This document shows positions 18,225 to 26,622 of a stretch of 64,000 nt of DNA, in pieces (the first letter of the stretch is position 1; every line of letters begins with the position of its first letter). A model generated the notes under the pieces. That model was not told where the DNA came from. It made no database searches and was given only the letters and a program-made list of their open reading frames with translations. Origin of the DNA: Vibrio orientalis CIP 102891 = ATCC 33934 (GTDB lineage: Bacteria > Pseudomonadota > Gammaproteobacteria > Enterobacterales > Vibrionaceae); contig NZ_ACZV01000005.1 in NCBI RefSeq assembly GCF_000176235.1, positions 1,054,001 through 1,118,000 on the forward strand. Direction: 5' to 3'. The position numbers were made by a program, and so were the translations under genes.

Positions 18225-19313
18225 ATGATGAAAGGTTCAACAACCATCCATGTCGTTCAACACCTCGCCCCGGGCGGACTGGAGGCGTTGGCGCTAAATA
18301 TGCTTAGTTACTCTCCTAATAGCGACGACGTGTTAATCATCAGCTTAGAAGGAACCAAAGAAGCAGCGATCAAAAAATGGCCTCGCTTGGCTCAAGTTCA
18401 AGATCAGTTACTTTTTTTGGAAAAACCGAGTGGCTATAGCCTTAAAACCCTTCGTCAACTGTATAAAGTGTTTCGAACCTTGAAACCACGTGTTGTCCAC
18501 ACTCATCATATCGGTCCGGTTATCTACGGAGCTATTGCCGCACGTTTATCAGGTGTCAAAGTCAGAATCCACACAGAACACGACGCATGGCATCTATCAA
18601 GTCGTAAACATCGCTCTCTGCAGAGTTTGGCAATTAAGATTGCCAAACCAAAATTAGTCGCCGATGCTGCGCTGGTCCGCGACCAAATAAGAAAGCAACT
18701 TAATGTAAATAGCGTGACTGTCATAAAGAATGGTATCGACTGTTCCACGTTCACTCCCGGCTCGAAAGAAGCTGCACGACAAGCACTTAGTTTACCTATT
18801 GATCAAGTACTGGTCGGAACGGCTGGTCGATTAGAGCCAGTAAAAGGCCAAGATGTGCTTATCCAGGCCCTATGTTCATTACCGAAAAATGTCCATTTGG
18901 CTATTGCGGGCGATGGCAGTGAGCGCAACAGACTCAAGACGTTAGTCAATCAATTAGGGCTAGAGAATCGCATTACATTTTTAGGTTTAGTCGATGACAT
19001 GCCGCAATTTTATCAAAGCTTAGATCTGTTTTGCCTACCTTCAAGAAGTGAGGGCTTTCCTCTGTCAACACTCGAAGCACAATCATGCGGCATACCAGCT
19101 ATCGCGACAGACGTGGGGGCGACAGCCGAAACGTTATGCCCAGAGACAGGAACGTTAGTCGCTAGTGAAAATCCACTTGCACTGGCTAGTGGCATTCTGC
19201 GCGAGATGTATGGCAACAACGATGTTTCACCACGAGAGTTTGTGCTCGAGCATAACGATATCAAAACCATGATTAAGGCTTACCATTCTTTGGCAGAGGA
19301 GAAAAGCGCATGA
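18225..19313 (+). CDS. sypP: SypP-like glycosyltransferase family 4
   Basis: A 362-residue GT-B enzyme. It opens with a typical acceptor loop (HLAPGGLEALAL). The donor half has GTAGRLEPVKGQD, IAGDGSERNRLK and the E-x7-E motif in SEGFPLSTLEAQSCG. GAGGAG precedes two possible starts, 18225 and 18228; the first is used. It is the first gene of the sypP-Q-R operon downstream of a sigma-54 promoter. It overlaps sypQ by four bases. Confidence 0.83.
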   Translation: MMKGSTTIHVVQHLAPGGLEALALNMLSYSPNSDDVLIISLEGTKEAAIKKWPRLAQVQDQLLFLEKPSGYSLKTLRQLYKVFRTLKPRVVHTHHIGPVIYGAIAARLSGVKVRIHTEHDAWHLSSRKHRSLQSLAIKIAKPKLVADAALVRDQIRKQLNVNSVTVIKNGIDCSTFTPGSKEAARQALSLPIDQVLVGTAGRLEPVKGQDVLIQALCSLPKNVHLAIAGDGSERNRLKTLVNQLGLENRITFLGLVDDMPQFYQSLDLFCLPSRSEGFPLSTLEAQSCGIPAIATDVGATAETLCPETGTLVASENPLALASGILREMYGNNDVSPREFVLEHNDIKTMIKAYHSLAEEKSA

Positions 19314-20497
19314 TCGATTTGATTATTTCCAGCGTGTTCATAATGTGCAGCCTGTTGGTCATCTACCACCATGTTGGCTACCCAATTTTCTTAAATTGGT
19401 ACTCCCGTCATCACCCACTAAAGTCAATTAAACACAAAGTACGGGGTTACCGAGCGATGAAAAGTGACCGACGCTGCCTTTCTGTCACTATTTTGATCCC
19501 AGCGTACAACGAAGAGCAATGGATAGCCGATAAGATTCGCAATATTGCTTCTCTCGATTACCCAAGAAATAAACTTAAGGTCATCATCGCCTGTGATGGT
19601 TGTAGCGATAATACCGTCACGATTGCTGAGCAAACCATTCAAGAAGCGATCTGCGCCGATACCCATTTTGAGATTCGTGCATTTAGCCAAAACCAAGGCA
19701 AGATCGCGCTAGTTAATCAACAACTCAAAACAATCTCTAGCGATATTGTTGCACTCAGTGATGTATCAGCACTGATTTCAATTGACGCCCTTTGGATTGC
19801 CAACAAACATTTTGAGGACTCGCAAGTCGGGGTCGTCAATGGACACTATCAGCTTTTTAACAGCCAAAATGAAGGCGAAAACCGCTATTGGCAGTATCAA
19901 AGCAAGGTCAAAATGAATGAAGCAACCTTAGGCTCGACATTAGGTGCTCATGGTGCCTTCTACCTGTTTAGAACTCACTTGTTTGAAGATATGGAAGCCA
20001 ACACAATTAATGATGACTTCATGATTCCAATGACAATTGTGAGAAAAGGCTATACCGCTATCTATGAGCCGAATATGGTCGCATTAGAGCTTGAGCCCAC
20101 CAACCAAGAAAATGATTTTCGACGTAGATTACGAATTTCCGCGGGCAATATGCAGCAAGCGATACGATTGGCTGACATGTTCATGCCCAGATATCGTGGC
20201 ATTGCCTTTGCGTTTCTTTCAGGTAAAGGGCTTCGCTTGCTCATTCCTTACTTACTTATCGCTTGCTTCATCTCATCCATCTGGTTGATAGAGCATCCCC
20301 TCTTTTCTGCTGCAGTGGCTGCTCAAGTGGCACTCTATTCCGTTGCAGTTTTAAGCTATTACATGCCCTACATTTTCTGCCACAAAACCTGCAAGGTCAT
20401 CCTTTATATCGTTGCAGGTCACTATGCCAACTTTATAGGCGGCTTACGTTATTTATTCGGACTTGAATCAGGAAAATGGTCTCGTGTAGACCAATAA
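19310..20497 (+). CDS. sypQ: SypQ-like membrane-bound glycosyltransferase family 2
   Basis: A 395-residue processive-type GT2 enzyme. An N-terminal membrane segment (about 3-22) precedes a GT-A domain with TILIPAYNEEQWI, ACDGCSDNT, a D-x-S metal site region (LSDVSA), the acidic base region INDDFMIP and an R-rich RRRLRISAGN in place of QxxRW. The C-terminus has about three more membrane segments (residues 305-370). The arrangement resembles PgaC/HasA-like synthases. It could polymerise or extend the repeat at the membrane. It is coupled to sypP and followed ten bases later by sypR. Confidence 0.84.
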   Translation: MIDLIISSVFIMCSLLVIYHHVGYPIFLNWYSRHHPLKSIKHKVRGYRAMKSDRRCLSVTILIPAYNEEQWIADKIRNIASLDYPRNKLKVIIACDGCSDNTVTIAEQTIQEAICADTHFEIRAFSQNQGKIALVNQQLKTISSDIVALSDVSALISIDALWIANKHFEDSQVGVVNGHYQLFNSQNEGENRYWQYQSKVKMNEATLGSTLGAHGAFYLFRTHLFEDMEANTINDDFMIPMTIVRKGYTAIYEPNMVALELEPTNQENDFRRRLRISAGNMQQAIRLADMFMPRYRGIAFAFLSGKGLRLLIPYLLIACFISSIWLIEHPLFSAAVAAQVALYSVAVLSYYMPYIFCHKTCKVILYIVAGHYANFIGGLRYLFGLESGKWSRVDQ

Positions 20498-20507
20498 GGA
20501 GTTAATT

Positions 20508-21146
20508 ATGAGCAATGTTTCAAATCATATGTCTATCTGGTTGGCCAAACGACTTTTTGACCTATTTGGTGCACTATTTGGGTTACTCCTTTTGTCACCC
20601 TTCATTCCTATTATCGCCATTGCGATCAAAGCGTCGTCACCCGGTCCTGTATTCTACAAACAGTTAAGAGTAGGCAAATCAACACCAGAGAAAATGGTCT
20701 TCTTTGAAATCATCAAGTTCCGTACCATGTACCAAGATGCGGAGCAACGTACCGGTGCTGTATGGGCAACCGAAAATGATCCCCGTATTACACCCGTTGG
20801 ACGCTTCTTACGCAAAACTCGCCTTGATGAAATCCCTCAGCTTTTCAATGTGGTACTTGGGGATATGTCCTTGATTGGTCCTCGCCCTGAACGCCCGAGT
20901 TTTTATCAAAAGCTTGAGAATGCGATCCCCTACTTCGCTGACCGTACCTACGGAGTGATGCCAGGAATCACAGGCCTTGCTCAGGTTAACCAAGGTTACG
21001 ACACATGTATTGATGACGTACGCCGTAAAGTCGGTTATGACCACAGTTACGCCCTGTCACTATGTTCGCTGAAGTCATGGCTTAGCATGGACTTGTCGAT
21101 TATTACTCGTACCATCGTTGTCATGTTCGACGGACGAGGACAGTAA
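20508..21146 (+). CDS. sypR: SypR-like undecaprenyl-phosphate sugar phosphotransferase
   Basis: A 212-residue initiating glycosyl-1-phosphate transferase of the small PglC-like type. An N-terminal membrane helix (about 17-37) enters the catalytic domain, with KRLFDLFGA, SPGPVFYKQ, IKFRTMY, the family core TRLDEIPQLFNV, and DMSLIGPRPERP. It would start each repeat unit by putting the first sugar phosphate on undecaprenyl phosphate. AAGGAG precedes the ATG. It is the last gene of the locus and is followed by a strong terminator. Confidence 0.9.
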   Translation: MSNVSNHMSIWLAKRLFDLFGALFGLLLLSPFIPIIAIAIKASSPGPVFYKQLRVGKSTPEKMVFFEIIKFRTMYQDAEQRTGAVWATENDPRITPVGRFLRKTRLDEIPQLFNVVLGDMSLIGPRPERPSFYQKLENAIPYFADRTYGVMPGITGLAQVNQGYDTCIDDVRRKVGYDHSYALSLCSLKSWLSMDLSIITRTIVVMFDGRGQ

Positions 21147-21160
21147 AATCACTGATACTA

Positions 21161-21185
21161 TGTGCGTGATTTAACGCACATTTTT
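21161..21185 (+). terminator. Terminator of the syp locus
   Basis: Stem TGTGCGT / ACGCACA with a 6-base loop, followed by five Ts, 14 bases after the sypR stop. Confidence 0.85.
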
Positions 21186-21259
21186 AAACGCGATACGGAT
21201 AAAACAACAACAATTCGATTAGTTATAAAGCAAACGGCTTCAAATCATTAAAAATGGCC

Positions 21260-21288
21260 TTGCACGATTGAAAAACTCTCGGTAACAT
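21260..21288 (+). promoter_or_regulatory. Sigma-70 promoter of the tRNA-Val pair
   Basis: -35 TTGCAC and -10 TAACAT with a 17-bp spacer, 20 bp before the first tRNA. It is the best match in the gap. Confidence 0.6.
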
Positions 21289-21308
21289 CCATCTCGTTCT
21301 TAAGGAAT

Positions 21309-21385
21309 GGGTCCGTAGCTCAGTTGGTTAGAGTACCGCCTTGACATGGCGGGGGTCGGCGATTCGAGTTCGCCCGGACCCACCA
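21309..21385 (+). tRNA. tRNA-Val (anticodon GAC), copy 1
   Basis: A 77-nt cloverleaf with encoded CCA. The acceptor stem is GGGTCCG / CGGACCC. The anticodon stem CCGCC / GGCGG encloses the loop TTGACAT with anticodon GAC, which reads GUC/GUU valine codons. The T-loop is TTCGAGT. The D-stem has one G-T pair. It is identical to copy 2. Confidence 0.96.
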
Positions 21386-21431
21386 TCCCTTAAAGTCATA
21401 CTAAAACCAAAGTATGCAGAACATTAAATTT

Positions 21432-21508
21432 GGGTCCGTAGCTCAGTTGGTTAGAGTACCGCCTTGACATGGCGGGGGTCGGCGATTCGAGTTCGCCCGG
21501 ACCCACCA
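21432..21508 (+). tRNA. tRNA-Val (anticodon GAC), copy 2
   Basis: Base-for-base the same 77-nt tRNA as the copy 46 bases upstream, and probably in the same transcript. It is followed by a strong terminator. Confidence 0.96.
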
Positions 21509-21529
21509 AATTTAGTTCCTTGTGAACAA

Positions 21530-21567
21530 ACAACAAAGCCCGCTTTTTAGCGGGCTTTGTTGTTTTT
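21530..21567 (+). terminator. Terminator of the tRNA-Val pair
   Basis: Fourteen-bp stem (ACAACAAAGCCCGC and its complement) with a TTTTTA loop and a T-run. It begins about 20 bases after the second tRNA. Confidence 0.92.
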
Positions 21568-21685
21568 GGTTCTCTCGTTTTCAACGCCACACCCTCCCCT
21601 TACGCAGGCTTACAAAACTTCCATCGATTCTGCTCACCTATGCGTTTAAAGTTGCCGTGTTTACAATCGATATAAGAAGTTCGCT

Positions 21686-22306
21686 ATGTTCAAGAAATCT
21701 ATCTGTTTACTCCCTCTTCTCTCATTAGCGTCAGCTGCAGCAATCGCTGATAGCAATATTGTCTATGAAATGTCTCACATTGGCTTCGGCTACAAACATG
21801 CTAGCCTTGACCCAGGTGCAGCAGAACCATACTTGAACGGCAAATACAGCAACGATGTAGACAAAACATACGGGGGTTTATATGTAGACCTCGGATTGAG
21901 CATGACCGAAACTTTATTCTTGGAAGGAAATGCGAGCTTTGTGACACGCTTTAGCTCTGAAATTGATACGTGGCAAGCAGGCGGTGGGTTCAATGTTCCT
22001 GTCTCACCTTTAGTTGCACTCCCTTTATCATGTGGAATCATCAATTATCGTGCAGATAGCGACTACTCGCCTTCATACTCTGAGAACGCCTTGTACTGTA
22101 AAGGCGGAGCAAGAGCTCAAGTCGCAAAACATTGGCTAATCGACGCTTCTTATCAACACGCTTTTCTTGATGTCGCCAAAGACACTTATCGTCTAAACAA
22201 TGTTTTCCAGTTTGGTTCTGTATTCGGATTTACTGCAGGATTGGAATACGCAAAGAGAAAGAAATCAGAAACAGCATTTACCGTCGGATTGCAGTTTACA
22301 CTTTAA
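21686..22306 (+). CDS. Small outer-membrane beta-barrel protein
   Basis: A 206-residue secreted protein with a signal peptide (about 1-22, AIA/DS). The mature part is rich in alternating polar/aromatic strands, begins IVYEMSHIGFGYKHA and ends FTVGLQFTL, as expected of an eight-stranded OmpA/OmpW/Ail-size barrel, though the last residue is Leu rather than Phe. Two cysteines (in LSCGI and LYCKG) may form a disulfide. The exact family and ligand are not recognised. It is a single gene with its own terminator, unrelated to its neighbours. Confidence 0.7.
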   Translation: MFKKSICLLPLLSLASAAAIADSNIVYEMSHIGFGYKHASLDPGAAEPYLNGKYSNDVDKTYGGLYVDLGLSMTETLFLEGNASFVTRFSSEIDTWQAGGGFNVPVSPLVALPLSCGIINYRADSDYSPSYSENALYCKGGARAQVAKHWLIDASYQHAFLDVAKDTYRLNNVFQFGSVFGFTAGLEYAKRKKSETAFTVGLQFTL

Positions 22307-22352
22307 ATCATCACGGTCGCTAAATCCGTCTAGCGAAATGCGTCAAGAAGCT

Positions 22353-22376
22353 CCAGCAAAATGCTGGCGTTTTTTC
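22353..22376 (+). terminator. Terminator after the barrel-protein gene
   Basis: Stem CCAGC / GCTGG with an AAAAT loop, followed by CG and six Ts, about 45 bases after the stop. Confidence 0.75.
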
Positions 22377-22465
22377 ATTCACCAAAGCTTATTCAGCTAG
22401 GATCTACGTGCGTTGTGCATTTTTTTTTGATAGGATTTGCGGCCAATTTAGCACTGAGCGATATC

Positions 22466-22666
22466 ATGAACCGTAAAAAGAAGATCAATAGTATCTTAAA
22501 AGCTAAACAGAAAAAGATGAACGCTAAGCTGCACAAAAGCAATAAGCCTCGCTACATTTCTAAAGCAGAGCGAGCAAAGCTTGAAGCAGAAGAAGCAAGC
22601 TCTAGCAATCAAGAGTCGCCGATTGAACAACAGTCAGTGACAAACGAAGAAGAAAACCTAGATTAA
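22466..22666 (+). CDS. DUF2986-like small basic protein
   Basis: A 66-residue protein that starts MNRKKKINSILKAKQKK, is lysine-rich in its first half and turns acidic in the last 25 residues. The pattern (including NKPRYISKAERAKL) resembles the DUF2986 family of vibrios and shewanellae, whose function is unknown. The open frame reaches back to 22361 across the preceding terminator. I place the start at the ATG at 22466, where the conserved region begins, although the Shine-Dalgarno is weak. Confidence 0.65.
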   Translation: MNRKKKINSILKAKQKKMNAKLHKSNKPRYISKAERAKLEAEEASSSNQESPIEQQSVTNEEENLD

Positions 22667-22679
22667 CTTCCAGTTACAA

Positions 22680-22713
22680 AAAAGCCAGTCAAGTTACCCT
22701 GACTGGCTTTTCT
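22680..22713. terminator. Bidirectional terminator between convergent genes
   Basis: Stem AAAGCCAGTCA / TGACTGGCTTT, with A-run and T-run on either side. It serves the DUF2986 gene (+) and the small minus-strand gene. Confidence 0.88.
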
Positions 22714-22722
22714 AATTCTATA

Positions 22723-22917
22723 TTAAATTCGCTGACTGGAGCTGCCTTCAAAGTCGACCAGTTTGATCTCTAACTGAGCGCCAAAATAGCGTAAAGCCAG
22801 CTTGGGGTCTTGGTTGTCAGTCATCTTCTTACCTAACGTTTCCAACAAGTCCGCCATAAAATCTTTTACGGGTTGCTCAGCTTCTGCCAAGTGCTGTTCA
22901 AGTGTGTGATTGTTCAT
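22723..22917 (-). CDS. Small conserved-looking hypothetical protein
   Basis: A 64-residue acidic protein beginning MNNHTLEQHLAEAEQPVKDF, probably helical, with no membrane segment. AGGAAATT stands before the ATG and a terminator follows the stop, which supports a real gene. I do not recognise the family. Confidence 0.55.
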   Translation of the reverse strand: MNNHTLEQHLAEAEQPVKDFMADLLETLGKKMTDNQDPKLALRYFGAQLEIKLVDFEGSSSQRI

Positions 22918-22986
22918 AATTTCCTAGCCATAACGTTATCAATCAATCGTTTATAGTTAAGCCCTTATTCAACTAAGGGCATTACA

Positions 22987-23823
22987 ATGGAAACTATAAA
23001 AACGATCTTAAATGGCAATCACTACCGCTATTCCTTTCACCACTGCGAAGGCTCAAGTCAGTACGCTATATTTTTATTAGGTGCACTACAGGACATTGAA
23101 AGTGTCCATAGCTTTTCTACCTATTTTGCGACTAAATTGAACTGTATAACCATTGAAGTTCCGGGAACGGGTCATACAGAAAACCTTGAATCGACAGTAA
23201 GTATTCGTTCTCAAGCGATTATGTTGCGCGATTTTATTGAATATTTAGGAGTAAGAAATGCCCATGTTATTGGCTTCTCTTACGCTACTGCTGTCGCCGT
23301 CGAGTTGTGTGACATTTGGCCGCATATTCTGTCTATGTCCATCTGTGGCGGAGTACCTGGCATCCCCTCTTCTGGGCGTCTAGCTACCAAGAAAATGATC
23401 GCAGCAGCGATGGACAGTCCAATTAGCTTTGCCAAATCATTTACTGAGTCGCTCACAGTGAACAATAGCGATATTCCAAGAAACAAAGCTATCATCAAAG
23501 CAACGGTACGTAATATAACCAACATGTCACAAGAGCGAATCGCCGTGTTTTTTGAAAACTCGATCAGACTATTGGTTCATACACCATCTAACATCGCCAA
23601 TATCTCAGTACCTTGTACTATCTGTGTCGGCGAATTTGATCCGTATGTCACCAGAGAAACTGCTCAAGCTTTTGCAAGTCAGCTCAAAAATGGACGTTTT
23701 GTAGTGATAAAAAATGCCGACCATTTGGTGCATTTACAGTATCCCGATAAGGTAGCCGCCATTATGCTAGCTCAAGCCAATGCAGCGTTGGCGCTTAACG
23801 AGACTCTGTTAGCACTAACCTAA
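22987..23823 (+). CDS. Alpha/beta hydrolase
   Basis: A 278-residue cytoplasmic hydrolase of the alpha/beta fold. The nucleophile elbow is GFSYA (Ser about residue 98), preceded by strand NAHVIG. An oxyanion-hole region EVPGTGHTEN follows strand 3. The acid is likely in VGEFDPY (about residue 219) and the general base is in KNADHLVH (His about 246). Substrate unknown; esterase, lipase or acyl-homoserine-type hydrolases all fit. It converges on the regulator-like gene downstream, with which it may be functionally linked. Confidence 0.8.
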   Translation: METIKTILNGNHYRYSFHHCEGSSQYAIFLLGALQDIESVHSFSTYFATKLNCITIEVPGTGHTENLESTVSIRSQAIMLRDFIEYLGVRNAHVIGFSYATAVAVELCDIWPHILSMSICGGVPGIPSSGRLATKKMIAAAMDSPISFAKSFTESLTVNNSDIPRNKAIIKATVRNITNMSQERIAVFFENSIRLLVHTPSNIANISVPCTICVGEFDPYVTRETAQAFASQLKNGRFVVIKNADHLVHLQYPDKVAAIMLAQANAALALNETLLALT

Positions 23824-23857
23824 ATAAACGATTAATATTGTTATTTTTTAGTGAGAT

Positions 23858-23896
23858 ATAATCAACTCAAGGCTATGTGTAATTTGAGTTGATTAT
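23858..23896. terminator. Hairpin between convergent genes
   Basis: Perfect 13-bp inverted repeat (ATAATCAACTCAA and its complement, 13-base loop) in the 88-base gap between the hydrolase and the minus-strand regulator-like gene. T-rich stretches flank it only loosely. Confidence 0.6.
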
Positions 23897-23911
23897 TTCC
23901 ACTCAATGAAT

Positions 23912-24808
23912 TCAGATCACGTTTTTTATGTAGATCTTTGATAGAGTGGTCAGTATTTCTACCGCTCGCGTCTTGCACTCACCGTTAAGATTACGCAATG
24001 CTTCAACAATCAATGCATCTCTAAGATGCTGGATTTGGCGTAGCTGGTGGAATTGGGGAAACAAGCGCATTTCACTGGTGAAGTTCACATGGGAATTAAG
24101 CTCAAAGCCTAACTTAACCCTGAAACCGATAGCCACTGAAAAATCTCTGACTTTGTTGACGTCTTCAAGTTGAAGATATTGATATTCTGATAGCCCCAAT
24201 ACGCGTGCGATAACATCAACTGGGATCTGATGTTCTAAACGAAAGCGTTTTACTGTAATAGCGACTGAACGGTAGTAATCAATGGCAAAAGCATTGATAT
24301 CGAGGACAGGCGGAGGAAGCAGTTCATTGTAAACAATAGCGGGATCGATCTGTGACTCAATTTCAGCACGAAAAGCACTGAAGTTAGCCTTGCTCTCTTC
24401 ACTCATCATATTGCTCACAAGGTCGAGGTAGAGTTCAAACTGCTCGCTCGGTAGCCGGCCAATACAATATAAAGCCTCTATCGCCTTGTCATCCATTCCA
24501 CGATAGTGTTCTTTCATTTTGAGGGCAAAATAGAAGCTTGTCATAGGCACCATCATGACCCACGACATCGCCGCTACCATGTGGATTGGCCTAATCGAAT
24601 GATAGCTTTGCTGCATGTAACGCTTTAGGGTCGAGCCATTGATGCCGGTAGTGCGTTGCTCCAAGTCATGAAACGACATACCTTGAGCTCGTCGAATAAA
24701 AGACATTGATACTGCCATATCTGTATCAATGGTTTTTAACAACGTATCCAACGTTTCGATTTTTTGTTCTGAAACACTGATTTTGACTTGATCAGCACGA
24801 TTTAACAT
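23912..24808 (-). CDS. Unrecognised regulator-like protein with two HTH-like regions
   Basis: A 298-residue soluble protein. Residues about 35-85 (FIRRAQGMSFHDLEQRT, INGSTLKRYMQQ) look like an XRE-type helix-turn-helix. A second such pattern lies at about 195-235 (KRFRLEHQIPVDVIARVLGL, YLQLEDVNK). I do not know the family, and the DNA-binding call is inference from helix spacing. A perfect palindrome lies 37-52 bases upstream of its start and could be an autoregulatory operator. The gene converges on the alpha/beta hydrolase. Confidence 0.5.
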   Translation of the reverse strand: MLNRADQVKISVSEQKIETLDTLLKTIDTDMAVSMSFIRRAQGMSFHDLEQRTTGINGSTLKRYMQQSYHSIRPIHMVAAMSWVMMVPMTSFYFALKMKEHYRGMDDKAIEALYCIGRLPSEQFELYLDLVSNMMSEESKANFSAFRAEIESQIDPAIVYNELLPPPVLDINAFAIDYYRSVAITVKRFRLEHQIPVDVIARVLGLSEYQYLQLEDVNKVRDFSVAIGFRVKLGFELNSHVNFTSEMRLFPQFHQLRQIQHLRDALIVEALRNLNGECKTRAVEILTTLSKIYIKNVI

Positions 24809-24844
24809 ACAACAAAACCTAACTAAAACAACGAATAAGCTATC

Positions 24845-24860
24845 TTCCCTAACGAGGGAA
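24845..24860. promoter_or_regulatory. Palindrome upstream of the regulator-like gene
   Basis: TTCCCTAACGAGGGAA: 6-bp perfect arms around AACG, 37-52 bases before the minus-strand start at 24808. It is positioned like an operator; no known factor is assigned. Confidence 0.35.
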
Positions 24861-24958
24861 CTTTACCATAGCTAGTGCAATTTTCGAACAGTTAGTAGAG
24901 TTAAATATCTAACAGTTTGAAACAATATGCATTATGAATGAACTCGCTTATTAAAATG

Positions 24959-25441
24959 TCAGTTTCGCGTGATGAGTAGGTTTTCATCGATTGGGATAAA
25001 ACGATCGCTTGCATCAATCAATGATTGAGCGGTCAGCCCTGGCACTCCGTAAACGTCAACTTTTGTGTTAAATTTTTCTTGAATACGCTGAACCAGTATT
25101 TCAAAATCACCATCACCGGAAAGTAAAATCACTCTATCTACTTTTTCCGCAGCCTCGAATACATCCAAGGCGATCCCGACGTCCCAATCCCCTTTTGCAC
25201 TGCCGTCCATGCGCTGAATAAACGGCTTTAGATTGACGTTAAATCCAATACCACGCAGGATATGATGAAACTGACGCTGCTTAGGGTCGTGTGAGGAAAT
25301 CGCGTAGGCGTTCGCTTGTTCAATTTGCTTTCCTTCAGTCGCAATATACCAAAATTGGTTATAGTCAAAATTTGCTCGGTATTTATCTCGCGTGGTGTAA
25401 TAGATGTTTTGCACATCCACAAATATCGCAACGGTTTCCAT
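24959..25441 (-). CDS. NYN-domain (LabA/DUF88-like) putative RNA nuclease
   Basis: A 160-residue protein that is almost entirely one NYN/PIN-like domain. The acidic metal-binding residues are visible in FVDVQN (D9), KGDWDVGIALD and LLSGDGDFE. The last strand carries VDVYGVPG. The family is related to PIN nucleases and is generally thought to act on RNA; no target can be inferred. It stands alone, with a GTAGGCGAAC ribosome site, between unrelated genes. Confidence 0.82.
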   Translation of the reverse strand: METVAIFVDVQNIYYTTRDKYRANFDYNQFWYIATEGKQIEQANAYAISSHDPKQRQFHHILRGIGFNVNLKPFIQRMDGSAKGDWDVGIALDVFEAAEKVDRVILLSGDGDFEILVQRIQEKFNTKVDVYGVPGLTAQSLIDASDRFIPIDENLLITRN

Positions 25442-25572
25442 TGTTCGCCTACTTTTTGCTGTTGAGCGCTGACTTTAACAAAACCACACAAACATTACAG
25501 CTTTGTTTTTAGCAAACCACCATTCAGTGGCATCGTCACATTAAGCCCTCAAGATTGATAAACTCTAGATAC

Positions 25573-25597
25573 AAAAACAGCGGCTTTTGCCGCTGCT
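25573..25597 (-). terminator. Terminator of the nir-cobA operon
   Basis: On the minus strand: stem CAGCGGC / GCCGCTG with a 4-base loop, followed by five Ts, just after the cobA stop at 25605. Confidence 0.85.
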
Positions 25598-25604
25598 ATT
25601 ATAA

Positions 25605-26363
25605 TTAATTAAACCACTTCAACTTGTCATGCAGTGAAGTCACACTGCCTACAACAATCAGTGCAGGGCTGACCGCCTCTTTGGCCATACTCGCCAATTC
25701 ACTTAAATTGCCCGTAAATACGCGTTGCTCTCGGCGTGTGCCGTTTTCGATAATGGCACATGACATCTCTGCATCAATCCCATTTTCAAGTAGCTTAGTC
25801 GCAATGTACTCACACTGTTTAAGACCCATGTAAAACACCAGTGTATTGTTTGATTGTGCTAAAGAGTGCCATTCAATTTCACGACCGTCTTTCTGTACAT
25901 GGCCGGTAATGAACTGGACACTCTGCGCATGATCACGATGGGTCAACGGGATCCCCGCATAGGCAGTAGCGCCCGCAGCCGCTGTAATCCCTGGTACTAC
26001 TTCAAATCTAATACCGTGCTGCGCTAACTCTTCCAGCTCTTCTCCACCGCGGCCGAAGATAAATGAATCTCCGCCTTTCAAGCGAACCACACGTTTGCCT
26101 TCTTTCGCTTTGTCGACCAATAGCTGATTGATCTGCTCTTGGGGCACACAATGGTAATCAAGCTTTTTACCAACGTAAATCATTTCTGCTGACTCGGCCG
26201 CGAGCGCAAGGATCTCTGGCGAAACCAGTCGGTCATACACCACGACTTCAGCTTGCTGAATTACTCGGTAGCCTTTCACTGTCAATAAATCGGGGTCGCC
26301 GGGACCTGCGCCCACAAGAGAAACAAAACCGCTATTTAACGAAGAGAGATGAGAAGCAGTCAT
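25605..26363 (-). CDS. cobA: Uroporphyrinogen-III C-methyltransferase
   Basis: A 252-residue SUMT that uses two S-adenosylmethionines to turn uroporphyrinogen III into precorrin-2, the siroheme precursor. Family motifs in order: [16 protein letters not shown] (about 17-32), [29 protein letters not shown] (about 95-111) and the AdoMet-site segment [22 protein letters not shown] (partly [11 protein letters not shown]). It lacks the CysG dehydrogenase/ferrochelatase part. Its position last in nirBDC-cobA indicates that it makes siroheme for the NirB nitrite reductase. AAAGGCG precedes the ATG. Confidence 0.93.
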   Translation of the reverse strand: MTASHLSSLNSGFVSLVGAGPGDPDLLTVKGYRVIQQAEVVVYDRLVSPEILALAAESAEMIYVGKKLDYHCVPQEQINQLLVDKAKEGKRVVRLKGGDSFIFGRGGEELEELAQHGIRFEVVPGITAAAGATAYAGIPLTHRDHAQSVQFITGHVQKDGREIEWHSLAQSNNTLVFYMGLKQCEYIATKLLENGIDAEMSCAIIENGTRREQRVFTGNLSELASMAKEAVSPALIVVGSVTSLHDKLKWFN

Positions 26364-26449
26364 AACTACGCCTTTCGAATAAATTTAGATATAAAAAGAG
26401 ACTCTTTTTGAAGAAACTCTGTTTATAGCCAAATCACTAATCCATAAAT

Positions 26450-26588
26450 GGGAAAGAGATTCCCTACTCTGTCATTTTACCATCTATGGAATGACGAGGT
26501 TTACCTATTGGTCCTTGAGGCATTCCCAGCAGCAATGAAGGAGCCTAGTCGGGAATCTCTAAGCTTAATATCGTAGAGAATCCCGACT
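26450..26588. repeat. Hairpin-rich intergenic element between nirC and cobA
   Basis: A 139-base stretch made of successive inverted repeats: GGGAA/TTCCC (26450-26464), GTCATT/AATGAC (26471-26495), TCCTT/AAGGA (26512-26542), and a 15-bp stem with one mismatch (AGTCGGGAATCTCTA at 26547-26561 against 26574-26588). It has no open frame and no T-run. It looks like a mobile palindromic intergenic repeat retained as RNA structure in the operon. Confidence 0.6.
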
Positions 26589-26622
26589 TGTTCACTATCA
26601 GACTCTGCTAGTGAAACTTAAC

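Noticed and set aside
22361..22465. Upstream part of the DUF2986 frame
   Set aside because: It runs out of the terminator of the preceding gene and encodes a hydrophobic segment that does not belong to the small basic protein.
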